A DNA stretch of 64,000 nt from Oscheius dolichura (Eukaryota; Nematoda; Chromadorea; Rhabditida; Rhabditidae): NCBI GenBank assembly GCA_932521035.1, contig OW051495.1, forward strand, positions 7,316,001-7,380,000, read 5' to 3'. The notes under the pieces were generated by a model. The model searched no databases, was not told where the DNA came from, and saw only the letters and a program-made list of their open reading frames with translations. Shown here piece after piece: positions 9,950 through 23,288 of the stretch (positions within the stretch are counted from its first letter, which is position 1; each line of letters starts with the position of its first letter). Made by a program: the position numbers and the translations under genes.

Positions 9950-10298
9950 CGGGGCTGCTTGGAAATGGTTTCTTCTGCAAAATGCCGGCATATATAGGAA
10001 TTTTTGTAATCCTTTGGGTATGCTAATGCACCGAAGGACGAGCTTAACCAAAGGATTTGACCATTTTTCCCGGGAATCTGGGCGTCCGACTTCTCGGGGC
10101 AAGGACTCTCTAAACGAATCGAAAAACACAGAAATCTAATACGCTTCTGGAGAGAACACGGCCTACTGTAGCCAGGAAACAGTAGAACCCCGAATTTAAT
10201 TTTTTTGCTAAAATTGAAATGAATGCAGGTGTTCAAAACATCTGGTTCACAGTATTTATTTCTCATCCATTTTCTTTTCCCCAATCTCTTTTTCTTCT

Positions 10299-12321
10299 TT
10301 ACTGTCCGAGCCACTTGTCCATGGTAGCAAAGATCGTTGTCCTGGCATCTTTCAACGATTGAACATCTAAAAATGCTTGTTTCCCTTTTTTTCTTCACTT
10401 TCCCTACCATCATCCAGTGGAGGATACATATTAGCACAGTGAGCAGTTCCGATGATAGAGACGGTAACAATAGTGTCCGAGGAGCTGCTCAACTTTCCCA
10501 GAGCATGCCACGGGTCGAAGCTGCCATTGGGAAGGATGATGTAGCTGCTGTTGAGGTTATCCCTTCCTCCATAGAATTGGTTTGTCTTTTGGACGGCTTG
10601 CTGGACGGAGGCACGGGTATAATCTGCTCCATAGATGTCAGTACACTGGTCGGCGTAGTAGCTGAAAAGTTTACAGCCTATTAAAGCTCTTGAACTTGTT
10701 TTATAGTATATTACAGTATCCACAGGCTCTCTTTAGACCTTTAAATCGCCTACTTCATTCTTTAAAACTTACGTAACGTTGACGTTTCCAACTCCGCCAA
10801 AGAATGGCCCAGCTGTGCTGGAATCCGTCGACTGGAAGTAGGCAAACTCGGTACAGGTCTGCCAATACCAGGCCCTGGCTGGAAAATAACCATCTCTCCT
10901 CTTTTTCTCATTCAACTTACAGGACTGTGCCCCACCGTAGTGAGTATTCTTCATGTATGTGATAAAGCTGTTGTAGTTGATATCATTACACCCGCGGACG
11001 CCTTCCTCTGTGTTAAAATAGTTACTGACAGCTTGCATCTTGGCCATAGTACTCAAGGTTGGGTCATTGTGGAACCGGCAGATGGCGTAGGGAATTGTCA
11101 GGTTATTTCTGTAGAGACCCTGAAAACCAGAAAGAAAATAATCTACAGTATGAGAACGTACGGCATTATCTCCTCCATATTGAGTAATTCCAGCGTAGGG
11201 GTCGAGGATGGTGCCCCAGAAGGTTTCAACCTCCTTGGTATTGGTGATATCAATGTTCTCACAGATTCTAAATAGGGGATTACTGTAGGATAGGGTAAAA
11301 AGAGGTACTTGAAGGTGTTCTTGAGAGAGTTTCTTCCCTGGGCAGTTTGCAGAAGTTGGGCGACCTGATTGAAACCAGCTCTGACGGAGTCGGCGCAGCT
11401 TTGAGAAGTGGAGGTGATGGAATTCATCACCACCTCGAAGTATTCTAAACGGAGAGAAATTTGGGTCCCGTACAGAATAAATAGCGGTACAGTAGTTTAT
11501 TTACCGACGTAGTCGTATTCAGCCTGAACGGGGGCCGATGTAGCCACGGCGAAGTCAATCAGTTCCGGGTGCTTCAGTCTCATCCAAGCGGACAGAGCGC
11601 CAGAATAGGATCCACCAAAGGTGGTCCATTTAGCACCAGCCAGTTGAGGGAATTTGGAGCTTCTCATGGACTGAACTCCAGCTTTTTTTCTATTCGAGAC
11701 CCTTTTTTTACTTGGGAGAAGTAGGCAAAATCTTCAAGAGCTTGGGCGGAGGAGAGATATTTCAGGTTGGCTGTGGACATGTCAGCGGTCGGATGGCTCT
11801 CTCCATAGAATCGATGTTCAACTAGGAAGAGGAAGGCATTGTGCTTCTGTGCCAACTGGGTCCATTCGTAATTGGCTCCGGTGATCCAGCCCGGCGATTC
11901 GGGTCCTTCTCCGCCGAGCATCAGGAAGACGGGACCGCCGGCCTTATAATAGTCGGCACTGTACCAATAACGCTGAAAATTTCCATTTTCTTTGACTATG
12001 GACTACTGTGGAACTCTTTTAGAGTATTGCTCTCTTACCTGCCTCCATGTGGCGGTATTCGAGCTGTCCATATGGTCCAATTTGTTGTCGAACCAATCCT
12101 GCGTAGCAGTTGCTCCAATGATGAGCTGGTCATCGTTAACTTTGGGCTTGAACCGGTCATCGACCCATTTTCCTCCTCGCATAAAGCGGAAGACTTTCTC
12201 CTCTTCCGGAAGGACGAATCCTTGCACTCCAATAAGGAGAGCTTAAAGAATTTAGGTTATACATTTAAACAAAGGAAAACAGACCAAAGAGAAGGGAGAA
12301 TTGGTGGTGCAGTCGGGTCAT
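10299..12321 (-). CDS. Serine carboxypeptidase, family S28 (lysosomal Pro-X carboxypeptidase-like)
   Basis: Ten minus-strand exons: 12285-12321, 12039-12241, 11712-11972, 11505-11670, 11309-11444, 11162-11267, 10921-11119, 10773-10878, 10408-10661, 10299-10366. Phases close exactly to 511 residues, the usual length of nematode S28 proteins. A signal peptide (ends near LLIGVQG) precedes conserved blocks [11 protein letters not shown] and [11 protein letters not shown]. The catalytic triad is visible: Ser in [11 protein letters not shown], Asp in [13 protein letters not shown], His in [12 protein letters not shown]28 enzymes remove residues after proline from peptides in lysosome or gut lumen. 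TGATAA at 12363-12368 upstream suggests gut expression. A reverse AATAAA lies at 10255-10260. Corresponds to the C. elegans pcp/K12H4.7 type; exact ortholog not assigned. Confidence 0.95.
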
Positions 12322-12706
12322 TGCACTACACAGCGAATAAAGGAAAGGCTGCCTGGGTAGGCTGATAAGACGGTCATCAAGATGGCTACAATTTGGGTCG
12401 AAATTGGTTTTTCTCTCCTTACAGATAATGGTCACACCCTAGTTTATGCCCCACGAATAGAAAAAGACGGCTTCATCACTACGAAATGACAGAGAAATAG
12501 CGATTTTTGATGCCGAAAGATGGGACATTTGTTTGAAATTATGCGACAAGGAACTGTATGAGACTCGGAACTCTAGAGCGCAAGTTCTCGAACTGGAAGT
12601 ATGGCAAGTTCTTCGGGCTTTCTTCTCTTCTAAACAACAGGTTTGACACGATTTTACAAAATTTTGAATAAAAGCGAAGGACCAAGGGTTCCTGACAAAA
12701 TCAGGT

Positions 12707-14067
12707 CAAGACCCCGTCAAAGTTGAGTTGACCACAATTCACAGTCAAAAGTTCATTGTCTCCTTCTCGTCTGCCCATAGACGGTACATCCTACCAGTTT
12801 CTCCTTCAATACTTTTCCCAAGTTTTAGATGTGCGACGCTGTTCTCGATGGCGGCGGTCGAACCGGAGCACTGCGGACGAGGGTCTCAACCCGCTCGACG
12901 CGAAAGAATAAGAGCAAGCTTACGAAGCCAAAGAAGCTGGTCGACGAGCTCTGCCTCCGTGTACAAAGCCACAAAATGGGAGATGGAATCCATGAAATGT
13001 GGAAGGAAGATATGAAAGAGAGCCCGACGTTCTTCGCCTACTTCAAGCCGGAAAACAAGGACAAGAACGTGAAGAAGGAGGTCTTCCTCTACGACGCGAG
13101 CCGTGTTGTGCTGGCCGACGGCCAAGATTACTACCATGCCAGCTGGGTCGACGGACTCGTCGCCGAGAAGCAATACATCCTGGCCCAGGCCCCTCTCAAG
13201 GTACGGTAGCATTTATTATTTATTGTAGTCCGTGGGATTGACTCAATTCCGGACCATCTTGTGGCGGACAATGATGACCGACCGCCCGTTTTAGAGAGCG
13301 GAAAGGCCAACTTGTTTGATAACGGTTGTACAGTAATCTAACCGGTTTTCTTTACAGAACACGCTGGACGACTTTGACCGCCTGGTGCAGCAGACGAAGC
13401 CGGAGCTGATTGTCATGCTGCAAGGCAACGGCAGCGAGGAGAGCAAGCTGCTCTGGGCGAACAAGAAGCCGACCCCGGAAAAGGACCCGCAGATCGAGGG
13501 CTGGGAAATTAGCCAGCTGAGTTGTGGCAGTGTGAAGACGAAGATTTTTATGCTCAACGGATGGACCGACGACGCCAAGCCGCCGGCTAATTTGGTCGAC
13601 TCCATTGAAAAGGTACGGCAGTTATGAGCTGGTCAGAGTGGATTGTAAGAGTTCTCAATTTCCCCACTTTGAACCGTTCCGGATGCTCTAATCGAGCATC
13701 AAAGTTTGAATTCTACCACCCAAAGCAACCCCATATAATTTTAACAACCAAATTCTTTCCAGCTTCGCAAGCACGTGCCCCACGAGAGGGAGAGCAAGCA
13801 GCCGATCCTGATCATGTGCAAAGATGGCGCTGCCAAGTGTGGTATTTTTGCCATGATCGATTACGAAATGGAACGCGTCAAGAGCAAGAGCAAATGTATC
13901 AAGCTACAGGACACGGTGCGCCATCTTCGCCAGCAGAGGAGCAACGTCCTCGACACATTTGAACTCTTCGATGCCGGACTACAGCTCATCATCGAGCTGG
14001 CCAAGAAATTCGTCTAGCCAAGATTGGCGCCAATAAAACGCTTTCAAGCAAAATGGGTGTTCGAATT
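12707..14067 (+). repeat. Left arm of 1.36-kb inverted duplication carrying a PTP gene
   Basis: Exons, introns and flanks match the reverse complement of about 59585-60960. Matching begins near TCAAGACCCCGTCAA and ends after GGGTGTTCGAATTT. Only scattered substitutions are seen, including in introns, which implies recent duplication or gene conversion between arms 45 kb apart. Confidence 0.85.
12829..14017 (+). CDS. PTP-fold pseudophosphatase, copy 1
   Basis: Exons 12829-13200, 13358-13612 and 13763-14017 (phase 0 joins) give 293 residues. Tyrosine-phosphatase landmarks are present: DYYHASWVDG and YILAQAPLKNTLDDFDRLVQ match the DYINASYVDG and QAP blocks, and NGWTDD matches the WPD loop with its Asp kept. 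The signature loop HC-x5-R-S/T is altered to MCKDGAAKCG: the nucleophilic Cys remains but His is Met, the phosphate-binding Arg is Lys, and the following Ser is Cys. Catalysis is therefore doubtful, and phosphotyrosine binding or another adaptor role is more likely. The ATG follows a TTTTAG, possibly a trans-splice acceptor. AATAAA at 14032-14037. A nearly identical inverted copy is at 59636-60830. Confidence 0.88.
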
Positions 14068-14197
14068 TTATTGGTTCCAAACTGTTTTCCCGTTTTCTAA
14101 TTTCAGCCGTTCTATTTTTGATCCGCAGCTTGGTTCACTGGCCCTTTGGCATTTTCAGGAAATGGCAACAACGACTGTTTATAACGTGAATATTAAA

Positions 14198-14477
14198 TTA
14201 GACATTGACTCGATTCTTCGTCATGTATCGCCCGAGATATTTGTGTGATCCACTGGGAAAATGATAACGAGGAGAGGCCTTCTTTTCCACCTTTTCTGTG
14301 CATCTCTGCCCGAAGGCGATTTCACCGCCCGGACAGACAACAAAAGTATTCCACTGGAGGCGTTTATTCAACCTGGAAAAGATCTTATCACTTTTTGATT
14401 TTCTGGAAACGATACCTGTAGTCAGCCGCCACCGCCCCAAGGGAAATGAGGGAGATGAGGAGGACGCCCTTCCACAT
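14198..14477 (-). CDS. Small secreted 78-residue protein
   Basis: Two minus-strand exons, 14416-14477 and 14198-14372, join in phase 2 (AG/G) across a 43-base intron with GTATCG donor and TTTTCCAG acceptor. The first exon is a clear signal peptide (MWKGVLLISLISLGAVAA). The mature part starts DYRLNKRLQW, contains a dibasic KR, two cysteines (VVCPGGEIAFGQRC) that could form one loop, and a basic tail. The ATG sits just behind CTTTTCAGGT, compatible with trans-splicing. It is convergent with the PTP gene. No family recognised; a secreted signalling or defence peptide would fit. Confidence 0.6.
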
Positions 14478-14479
14478 AC

Positions 14480-17400
14480 CTGAAAAGGAAGAATTAAATC
14501 ACGGTAAAACTTAATTTTAGTGAACAAACAAGAGACAAAAACAAGAGGCGTGGTTGACATCATTTTCAGACGAGTCTGGGGTTCCCGAAGGGAGTATGGG
14601 GTCAAGCTTTGGGGATGCTTTAAGCCACGCCAACTACCATGAGAGAATGATACCCGGATTTTCCGATATCCCATTACAAATAAATTTTAACAGAGCTCTA
14701 GAGAACTTGAACAGGAGGGAAAAACAGCCGCCGAGATGACGTTGTGAAGGTTCCAAAACCAATTCTTCTCCCTTTTAGAAGCATCCAAATACAATATGTA
14801 GAGGAAGGGCATTCTTTCACAATTACTACGAATTAGAGAAGAAAACGAGCTGAAAAGAGAGAGAACAGGGAAGATGAAAAAAAAGAACCAGGAGCTATTT
14901 CTTTCCCATGAGAAACCCTTTCCGGACATTGTGCACTAATAATATCAAGACATACTATTATTTCCGTTAATTAAAGAGACAAAAGGACATATGAAATGAT
15001 GTACTCTTGCAGTTAAAATATGCGAGAAATTTGAAAAGCTAGAGCCGCAAGGTTAGAAGATGAAGTGTAAACATTGGTGCAGTTTCATCAAGGCCGCGCT
15101 TACGTATGCAAAAGGACCAATAATACGAGACAAAGAGACTTAAAAATAGGGGAAGGAAAGGTGGAGCACACAGAGCACACGTTCCCTGGACAAAGTACGG
15201 GGAAATTCTCTAATTTCTGGGGCTTTGTCGAAAATAAGAGAATGTTCTTCTCCCCAGGGCTCCCTCTACCATAGTCGGAACAACCTGGTTGAAATATTCC
15301 GGCAAAAGATGGAAAACACCCCGCGTGCACATAAGGTTAAGTTCTAGAACACTTTCTTCTTTCAATAATTCAGAAAAATGTGAACAATTGAAAGGGGGAT
15401 TGAAAAGTTCGGAAGTGAAGTGACGTCTCCCCCCACTTCCCTCCTCCTTTCAATCACCACTAATACCGCTTTTAAAACCTTGAAGGCGTGAGAAAAGGGT
15501 TTTAAATTACACTATCCTAGCGTAGAAGAGGGTTTTTGCAAATGTTGCACCCTAAAAAGAGGAATTGAGGAGGAGAAGAGCGAAAAAGGGGAAAAGTGTA
15601 GGTGGAAGGCCTACTGTAAAATTCACACGTGGAACGCAAGGTTGAATAAATCTGACCTAAGCAAAGAGCAGGGAACGCCAGGTTCTAGGTAATGATCATC
15701 CCCAGTATAAAATGGAGGTTTTATACTCGATAATTTCGTAAAATGATCACTGGTCGACGAGGATATCCCCTCTCCATGTTCCGATTGACACAATGACGAT
15801 GAGACCAAGACGGAAAGACGTAAATAAAGAGTGCAGGGGCCAAAATTTATGAGTAAGCCACGTGGGGGAGTTCAGACGACCATAAATTTATCCATTCTAA
15901 GGGTTTAACTTGAATTTGAGAGCATTTGAAGGATCTCAAAGGATACGGTAATCTTGGAGTTCCTCTAGCAGTCAGTGACTCAGTGGGTCCTAATTTTTTG
16001 GCCCGGTTAGAGATTTTAGGGCAGAAGAACTGTTGGAGACTGCAATTTAATTAATAAGAGTACGGTAAGGTCTTTCGCCCGGGACCTACCCGCCTAAAAA
16101 ATGAATAAAAGATTTTCCGATCTCTGTTTGGTGAAACTTGTCCACCCGATCTACTTTTGCACCTCTGCGGAGTTTGTTCATTGTTTGACCCGAGTAATCT
16201 TTGAAGATGAGCCTCTCGTAAAGACAAAAACTGTCTCGAGAGAGGCGTTCTACAGAGTGATCTGTGTCCCCAGTTCTCGATCTTTAAAAATAGAAAAAGA
16301 GAAAACCTAACAAGAAAAAAGAGAAGCCACGCTTCCAAATTGCCGCTATCTACGTAAGCAGGTGAGGGTGGGGGCCATTGAAAAGGTACCACGCTAACTG
16401 CTGAACAATACCTTCTATTTTATGCCAAAGCACGCGCATAACAACGAAAAGGGAAGCGTGTCATACATCCATTTTCGCGTGATTTCAAGGGGAGGGAAAT
16501 TTAATTACAGTAAAAAAAACGGGAAACAAGACGCTTCGTCACAATCACATTATTGCGTAGTCTCCCCTGAACAACTTACCTACACTTTTGGAACTGCCTA
16601 CGTTGATAATTTAATGGAGCACAACACACCACAGTTCCGGCATGAAGCACAATTCCGAGAATAGGCAGAAATTTTGACTTGGAGCAGGTTGTGGCTCAAT
16701 TAATATTATAATGAAGGTTTGTACATCATTTTGCATTGAGAGTAGAAGCAATCGGAAAACGCCCTAAAGCAGCCCCTTTCCGCTATAGCTGTCGTTTCAA
16801 TCATTTCAATCATAAACTTCGGGAAAGGCTCCCAAAATCTAGGGAGTATAGCAGCCCTTGTAGACAAGATTCTGGGCTTCATTTTTAATGGTAAATGCGA
16901 CCACTAAAAACCGTCAAATTCGATTAATTCGCTCTATTTTGGGTGTAATCCTAGAAATCAGTGTTGATCACATTGCTTTCGCTAATAAAAATACTTGGCT
17001 CAAAACACAAAACGATGCATAGACGGAACCGTCTAGACCTCATTCCCCTTTTTACTCTGGGGAGTAATCAAGTGAAACGAAGATGACGGCAGCACTTCTA
17101 GAGTTGATATAGTCTATGTTTTCCACCTGACCGGAAGATTTTAATCTTCAAAGAATTCCAGGTGAAATAAAACAAGAAACGGGGGATAATTTCTGATCTT
17201 GTGTCTAATCATTGTCCCGATTCGGGGATACTTTTACTCTCCCGGTAATGACCTACTTGACGCCTCAAAGATCCGATGTAGTGTTCCCCAACAAGACAAA
17301 TAGAAATCTATTGGCGGTGCGGCTACTTCGGTTCTATTCCTGGTAACTCGGGCGAGGGGCTCTCTCTTGAACCCGGCATGTCAGGTAACACAAAAGGTGC

Positions 17401-18895
17401 CAAACAGGCAAAGGAGCCGAAGAGCATGTGACAACATAACTTTCGATCCCCGCCCTGGGCCGAATTTCTACGGCATAATAGTCATGTTTCATTATTAATT
17501 GAACTAAACTGGATGGAAAGAGAAGAGGAAGGAGGAAATTACCACGGATAAAACCTGATAATGAAAAATAAATTTGCACCTGTATTTCTATGAAATTTGA
17601 AGCGGAAAGCTTGAAAATTATGTGGTACCTACGTTTCACTTGAGCTGCCTTTGGTTATTGGTTTTTATGGAAAAAAAGGAAGTGTGGCCGTTAATCAAGA
17701 GAACGAGCTAATTTCCAATAACTATTCTACTCATCTGAACTGCTCCTTTTGTTTAAAAAGGATTCTTAGAAAGCGAGATGATGCCCTAAAGTCCAGATTC
17801 AGAAATCAGAATACGGCAGTCATTGGTTCCAGTGAGACTGTAAACTCCGAAGTTCTGGTGACAAAATTTATAAGCTGTACCTTGGCTACCGTACTCTTTT
17901 GTATTCGCTAGAGAGCATACTGTACTTGAAATATTTGTACGTAAAGAAAACCAGTTCCTTCAGGCTGTAGACAGAGGGTGCATTGAGTGCATTGTTGGTC
18001 TATCCTGTAAAAAGTTGAAGACGTGGAGGAACTGAACTGGAAGAAGGAATTGACAAATCAGAACAAACCACCAAAAATAATACAAAATATCCAGTAGTCA
18101 AGAGTCCGATAAGTCGAAGGAGAGCGGACAGAGCTTGGTATCTCCCCCTCTGTGGCTATTTACCAAACTACTAGACTTCTGGCTAATTTTAGTAACGGTT
18201 GTATGCGGTTCTTCGGACTGCGCAGGGATCCCTACCGGATTGCCATAAGTTCAACAAGAGCGGGCTTCAAGGATCGGAGTCAGAGTACATATTTCCGAGG
18301 GATAAATTCTCTTTGAACACATTTAAATCACAGAAAATGTCATCAAATGTATCCCCTAGAAGATGGTAATCCACCGGGAAAATTGGCTGTATTCTGACTT
18401 TGAAAAGGGGAGTTCGTACAGGACCGCTAAAGGAGGTTTCCAGTTTTGTCCCGGATGTTTTGTCTTTCCGATCTTCCGCTTAACAGTCGGGGTTCGTTTA
18501 CTCATTGTGCTGAGATCACTTATCCGACCCCAACCGGGTCTCAAAAAAGCGTGTGTTTGCCGTCGCTTGACACTACAAGATTAACACCAATTCCGGTCTA
18601 TTTTTAGTCTATCACTTCCGGAATGAAACTTCATTTAACAGTACTGTAACCTATTTCACGGTCCTCTTCTGAACTCGGTGATCTTTTGGCTCAAGTGAGA
18701 AGAAAGCCTGCCGCCTATTGACTTAAGCTGGTGTGCAAAAGTAGTGATGTTTGAAGCGAGAACAAGAAGAGAGAGAAGTGTCGAAGAGGGGGGTTGCACT
18801 TGCTGATCACTAAACACTGTACCCCTTGGACAGGTTATAAGCTCGGTTAGAAGTCACTAGAGGTCACATCTCCCCTTCTCCCTTCTACTCCAGTA
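14480..18895. other. Gene-poor interval
   Basis: About 4.4 kb in which I find no gene I can support on either strand. Open frames are short, without coherent splice structure, signal peptides or family motifs. Scattered TACTGTA/TACAGTA motifs occur (for example 15612-15618). The last 100 bases contain the probable promoter of the next gene. Confidence 0.5.
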
Positions 18896-20633
18896 ATGGC
18901 TGCTCCCCTCCTTCTTTGTCTATCTCTCCTCACCATTGCCGCTTCTGTCCCTGTCCCTCAGGTACTGTTTCCCCCACTTTCTTTTCAGGACCCATTTCTT
19001 CCAGACGAACCCTATCACTGACCAGCCAGTGATCGACTTTACCTTTACCACTCAGCCCCCGGCTGATGTAAATGCTTTCACATTTACCATGCCGGGAAAC
19101 ACCGACCCTAACCAGTCGACGATTTCTCCTGTTGTGGGAAATGGACCGCTTCAAATGGATCCTACAGTGTTTTCTACAGTAGAACCCCCTGTGGACCCTT
19201 TTAACACGATGATGACCGCCTATTATTCACCCGATGCGGGAACAATGCAGCCTGCTGACGATGCCACCGAAGGTTGGATACCTTTTAGGTTTTTAAAGAT
19301 CTATTTAGCCGTTCAAAACATGGACAACGCCATCCTGATTCAAGAAACGACCATGCAGACTCTCCAGGATCCCGACCAGACAACATTCCAACAAGTTGAT
19401 GTTGACCAGCAATCTGACGGTACAACAACCTTGGGAGTCCCTGTAGTCCTGTACGACGCTCCTCAAGGAGCTACCGGAATGGATGACCCAGCTGGAACAA
19501 CAACAGTTCAATCGCTTCAAGACACAGCGACGGTTCAAATGGATTCCGACGCCACTACTACCATTGGTAAGTCTTTATTGAAGTGTTCAGTCGCTGTGAG
19601 ACTTTTGATAGACCACAATGTTCTTTTCCAGCTCTCTTTGTAGTCCTCAACGCCTCGGCTGTGCCTGCTGTGCCGGCTGTGGCTGTCGATCTTTCTGATC
19701 CCTCCGCCACTCCCGGTACTCTTTCCCCTCCTCAACTATTTCTTACTTTCGCTTCAGGGCCCGCTATCATCTTGAACGATACAGTGTTCTCCTTTGATCC
19801 CACGACTCCCGACTACGCTGACTACGACTCAACCGGAGCAGTCAACGGTATGCGGCTCTGTATAAATTGCACGGTTTACATTAACAGTACATAGTGGCTC
19901 GAATATTATAAAGAACGCTATTTCAGCAGTCCAGCGGGATATCCCCTCCGGTCCTGTTGTTCTCGATGATTTGGCTCCTGGAAGCACCTCTGTTCAGCCG
20001 CCCATGGACCCCGCTCCACTGGACCCCAGTGCTACTGTAGTTGTACCTGTTAGTACAACTGTAGCACCCCTCGTGGACGATGAAGTGGCTCCTCTTGTCA
20101 ATGTGCAGCCAGTTCAAGCCCAGCCGGTTGACTACAGCGATACCGTAACCGACGAAATGGTTATGATGGATACTACCGTCGTACCTATTGGAGGTGAGAA
20201 AAAAGCTCCCGTTCCATTTCCCACCCTTCCCTTGTAGTTCAACAGCAGGATTCCTCTGCCGCTGTCCTGGTTCCCAACCCAATTCTTGCCGACCCCGTCA
20301 CCTCAGCTCCCGCCGCCGTCCAACAGCAAACATTGACCATGGTCAATGTTCAACAACAAGGAGCCAATACCGCCTACCAGGTCATCAACATGACGGGTAT
20401 TCCTCACCCTTCTTCCCTCTAATTGCCTCAATTTTTCAGAAACTTTGGCCCAAAACCTTCTGTTGAATATCTCCATGCCCTCGTCGCCTGACAGCCTTCT
20501 CCAGAGGCTGAACTATACCACCAACACAATGGACTATACAGGCAAATTGGACGTGGCTCTACAACTGACAGCCATGGCACACAACCTTATGAGCGCTGTG
20601 GACAGCGACCTCGATGATCTCGCGAAACAATAA
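18896..20633 (+). CDS. Secreted Thr/Pro/Gln/Val-rich low-complexity protein
   Basis: Eight exons: 18896-18961, 19005-19272, 19309-19566, 19632-19715, 19758-19847, 19927-20193, 20238-20396, 20440-20633; 461 residues. A signal peptide (MAAPLLLCLSLLTIAASVPV) leads into a cysteine-free mature chain of Thr, Pro, Asp, Gln and Val with degenerate repeats such as TTVQSLQDTATVQMD and VAPLVNVQPVQAQP. The last exon is different: helical, with NLLLNISMPSSP and repeated Leu/Ala, and could be a folded or dimerising end. Every intron after the first interrupts a Gly or Ala/Val codon in phase 1, so exons could be gained or lost in frame. AATAAA at 20756-20761. It could be a mucin-like, cuticle or lumen-lining protein; family not recognised. 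Confidence 0.82.
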
Positions 20634-21395
20634 TCTCACTACCTCGGAGCCGATTTTAATTACAGTACTGTACCAGTATCACTTTGCCAAGGAGAAGAAC
20701 TATATAAATTACACAAATTGTACATTATTTTTGTTGCCAAGCAAGGAAAAAAATGAATAAAGATCTTTTTAAATCATTGTGTTTACAGAAACCGCCAGAG
20801 GGGGCTAAAATTGAAGAATCTAGAACGTGAGGAAGTCAATTTTACCGAGAATAGAGGTCTACAGCTAAAAATAACCCACTTTCTTCGGGGTGACACCTAA
20901 CGCGTCGGAGGACAGCGTCACCCTTATTTGCTCTGCAATTTATTGCCACGGAAAGTTGCACTTTTTGTAGTGCCGACAGGGGCCGACAAGGTTGTAAGCG
21001 GCAAAGAGCAGAGGAGACTGATCAACTGGGAGAGAGGGGCAGAAAGAATCAGTTTTTAATTTTTGAGATCTTTGGCAGGTTTGACGATAAGATAAGACAA
21101 TTGAGGGCGAGTATGGGGTCGTTTTCTTTACTTATTAATGGTAGTAGTTACTTATGAAAGCATTTGTTGAGATCGTTTATAATCAGTTTTCTCTTAAATA
21201 GAGTAAAGCTTTGGAGAGTTATGATAGGTAGAAAAGTGTGCAATCGTCGCCTCCGTTCCTTATCTCATTTGACCGGGGGTAGGCTCCCGTTACTCCCTGT
21301 TATCAGCTCGAAAACAGTTCAGGCCTCCTTCTACCGATTCTCTGCCAATTATTCTGATTGTCTCTCTGTCCTTTCTTTTTTATTTTTACTCTGGG

Positions 21396-23196
21396 ATGGA
21401 CGAGTCTCATAGTCTTCTCTCTTACGGCCAATCAGACTATGGAGTAGCTTATTCCGTCACAGAGTCGGCATTGGAGCGGGTTGATCCCATTACACTGTCC
21501 TGGCGAGATATCAGGTACGTTTTGATCCATTTCTGGCCACAGTTACACAAATAGACAGCCAAACAATACTTTTATCTTCCAGAGTTTGCGTTCAAAACTC
21601 CGACCGGGAGCTGTTGAGAGGGGTCAATGGCATAGCCCGTCCTGGCGAGCTAATGGCCCTTATGGGAGCCAGTGGAGCCGGAAAAACGACCCTCCTCAAT
21701 ACAATGCTGGCTAGAAACCTGACAGGGCTGGAAGTTCAAGGAAGGGTAGAAGTCAACGGCTGTCTTGTTGGAAAAGGGATTACCGCGATTTCTGGCTACG
21801 CTCAACAGGAAGAACTCTTCGTAGGGACCTTGACAGTTAGAGAATATTTGAACATCCAGGTAACGAGCATATTTTAAATGTTAGTGGATGTGTTTTCAGG
21901 CGAAATTGAGAGTACGAGACCCGGTAAAGCGAGAAAAACGGGTGAACATTGTCTTGAGTCAATTGGGACTGATGAAATGCCAACACACGAGAATTGGAGT
22001 AATGGGAATACAGAAAGGAATCTCAGGTAAGAATTATTGTATTCCAACCTTCAAAAATACTCTCTCAAACAGTTTAACTGTGACGTTTTTGAGTTTAACT
22101 TATCTTTTTTAGGAGGAGAAGCCCGGCGCCTGACCTTCGCCTGTGAATTGCTCTCCAATCCGGCTATCCTCTTCTGTGATGAGCCTACCACCGGCCTAGA
22201 CTCATTCATGGCCGAAAATGTCATCCAAGTCCTCTCTAAATTGGCCAGGAATGGGCGTACAGTCATCTGTACAATCCACCAACCCGCTTCACAGCTTTAC
22301 ATGATGTTTGACCGAGTTATGTTCCTGGCTGGAGGAAGGGCAGCCTTCGTTGGCTCGCCACGAAATTCTATTGACTTTTTTGAAGCCTGTGGCTATCCAT
22401 GCCCGACGGACTATAATCCAGCAGATATGGTCATTAACACTTTGGCTATAGTGCCGACAGAGGAGGAGGAATGCCGAGAGAGGATTACAAAGATCTGTGA
22501 CACTTTTGACAGAAGGTTAGCACCATTATTTCAGTTCTTTTAGAGAAATTCCTTTATTTTCAGCACCGTTGGCCGATCTCTAATAAATGAGCTGAATTCC
22601 CTAGAAATAGGAAGGGTCCCCGAGGGAAGGAAGACCGTCTCCCTACCTACACAGGTCTCCGCATTGTTGAAGCGGTCATTCCTGGACAATTGGAGAAATC
22701 CCAGTGTGGCGCGAGCTAAAATTATCCAAAAATCTGTGATGGGACTCTTTGCTGGCTTACTGTACCTCCAGACGCCCCTAACTCGAACAGGAATATCTAA
22801 TATTAATGGAGCATTGTTCTATCTCGTCTGTGAGCTGACTTATTCTACTGTTTTTGGAATTTTAACGTTTTTACCGTCTGATTATCCTCTGGTAGTCAGA
22901 GAGTACCATGATGGCATTTATAGCATCTTCAGGTTAGTTTCCAACAAGTATGCCTTCGGCCGTCTTCGACGGGGTTAACAACTCGGTCGAAAAACAGTCG
23001 ACAGCGCCGGCTCCCCCTTTCCAAAGAGCTATTCTAGTTATTTTCTTGTCGAATAAGCTTTGACAGTCGGATAAAACCTGACGGTCGAAATGTCTGCTTC
23101 TCTCTCATTTGACCGGTCAATCCGTACAGACGACAGGTCATACAGACAGACAGACACACACACACACAGACATCCCTTCCTATTAAAGCGCTATGG

Positions 23197-23288
<92 letters not shown>

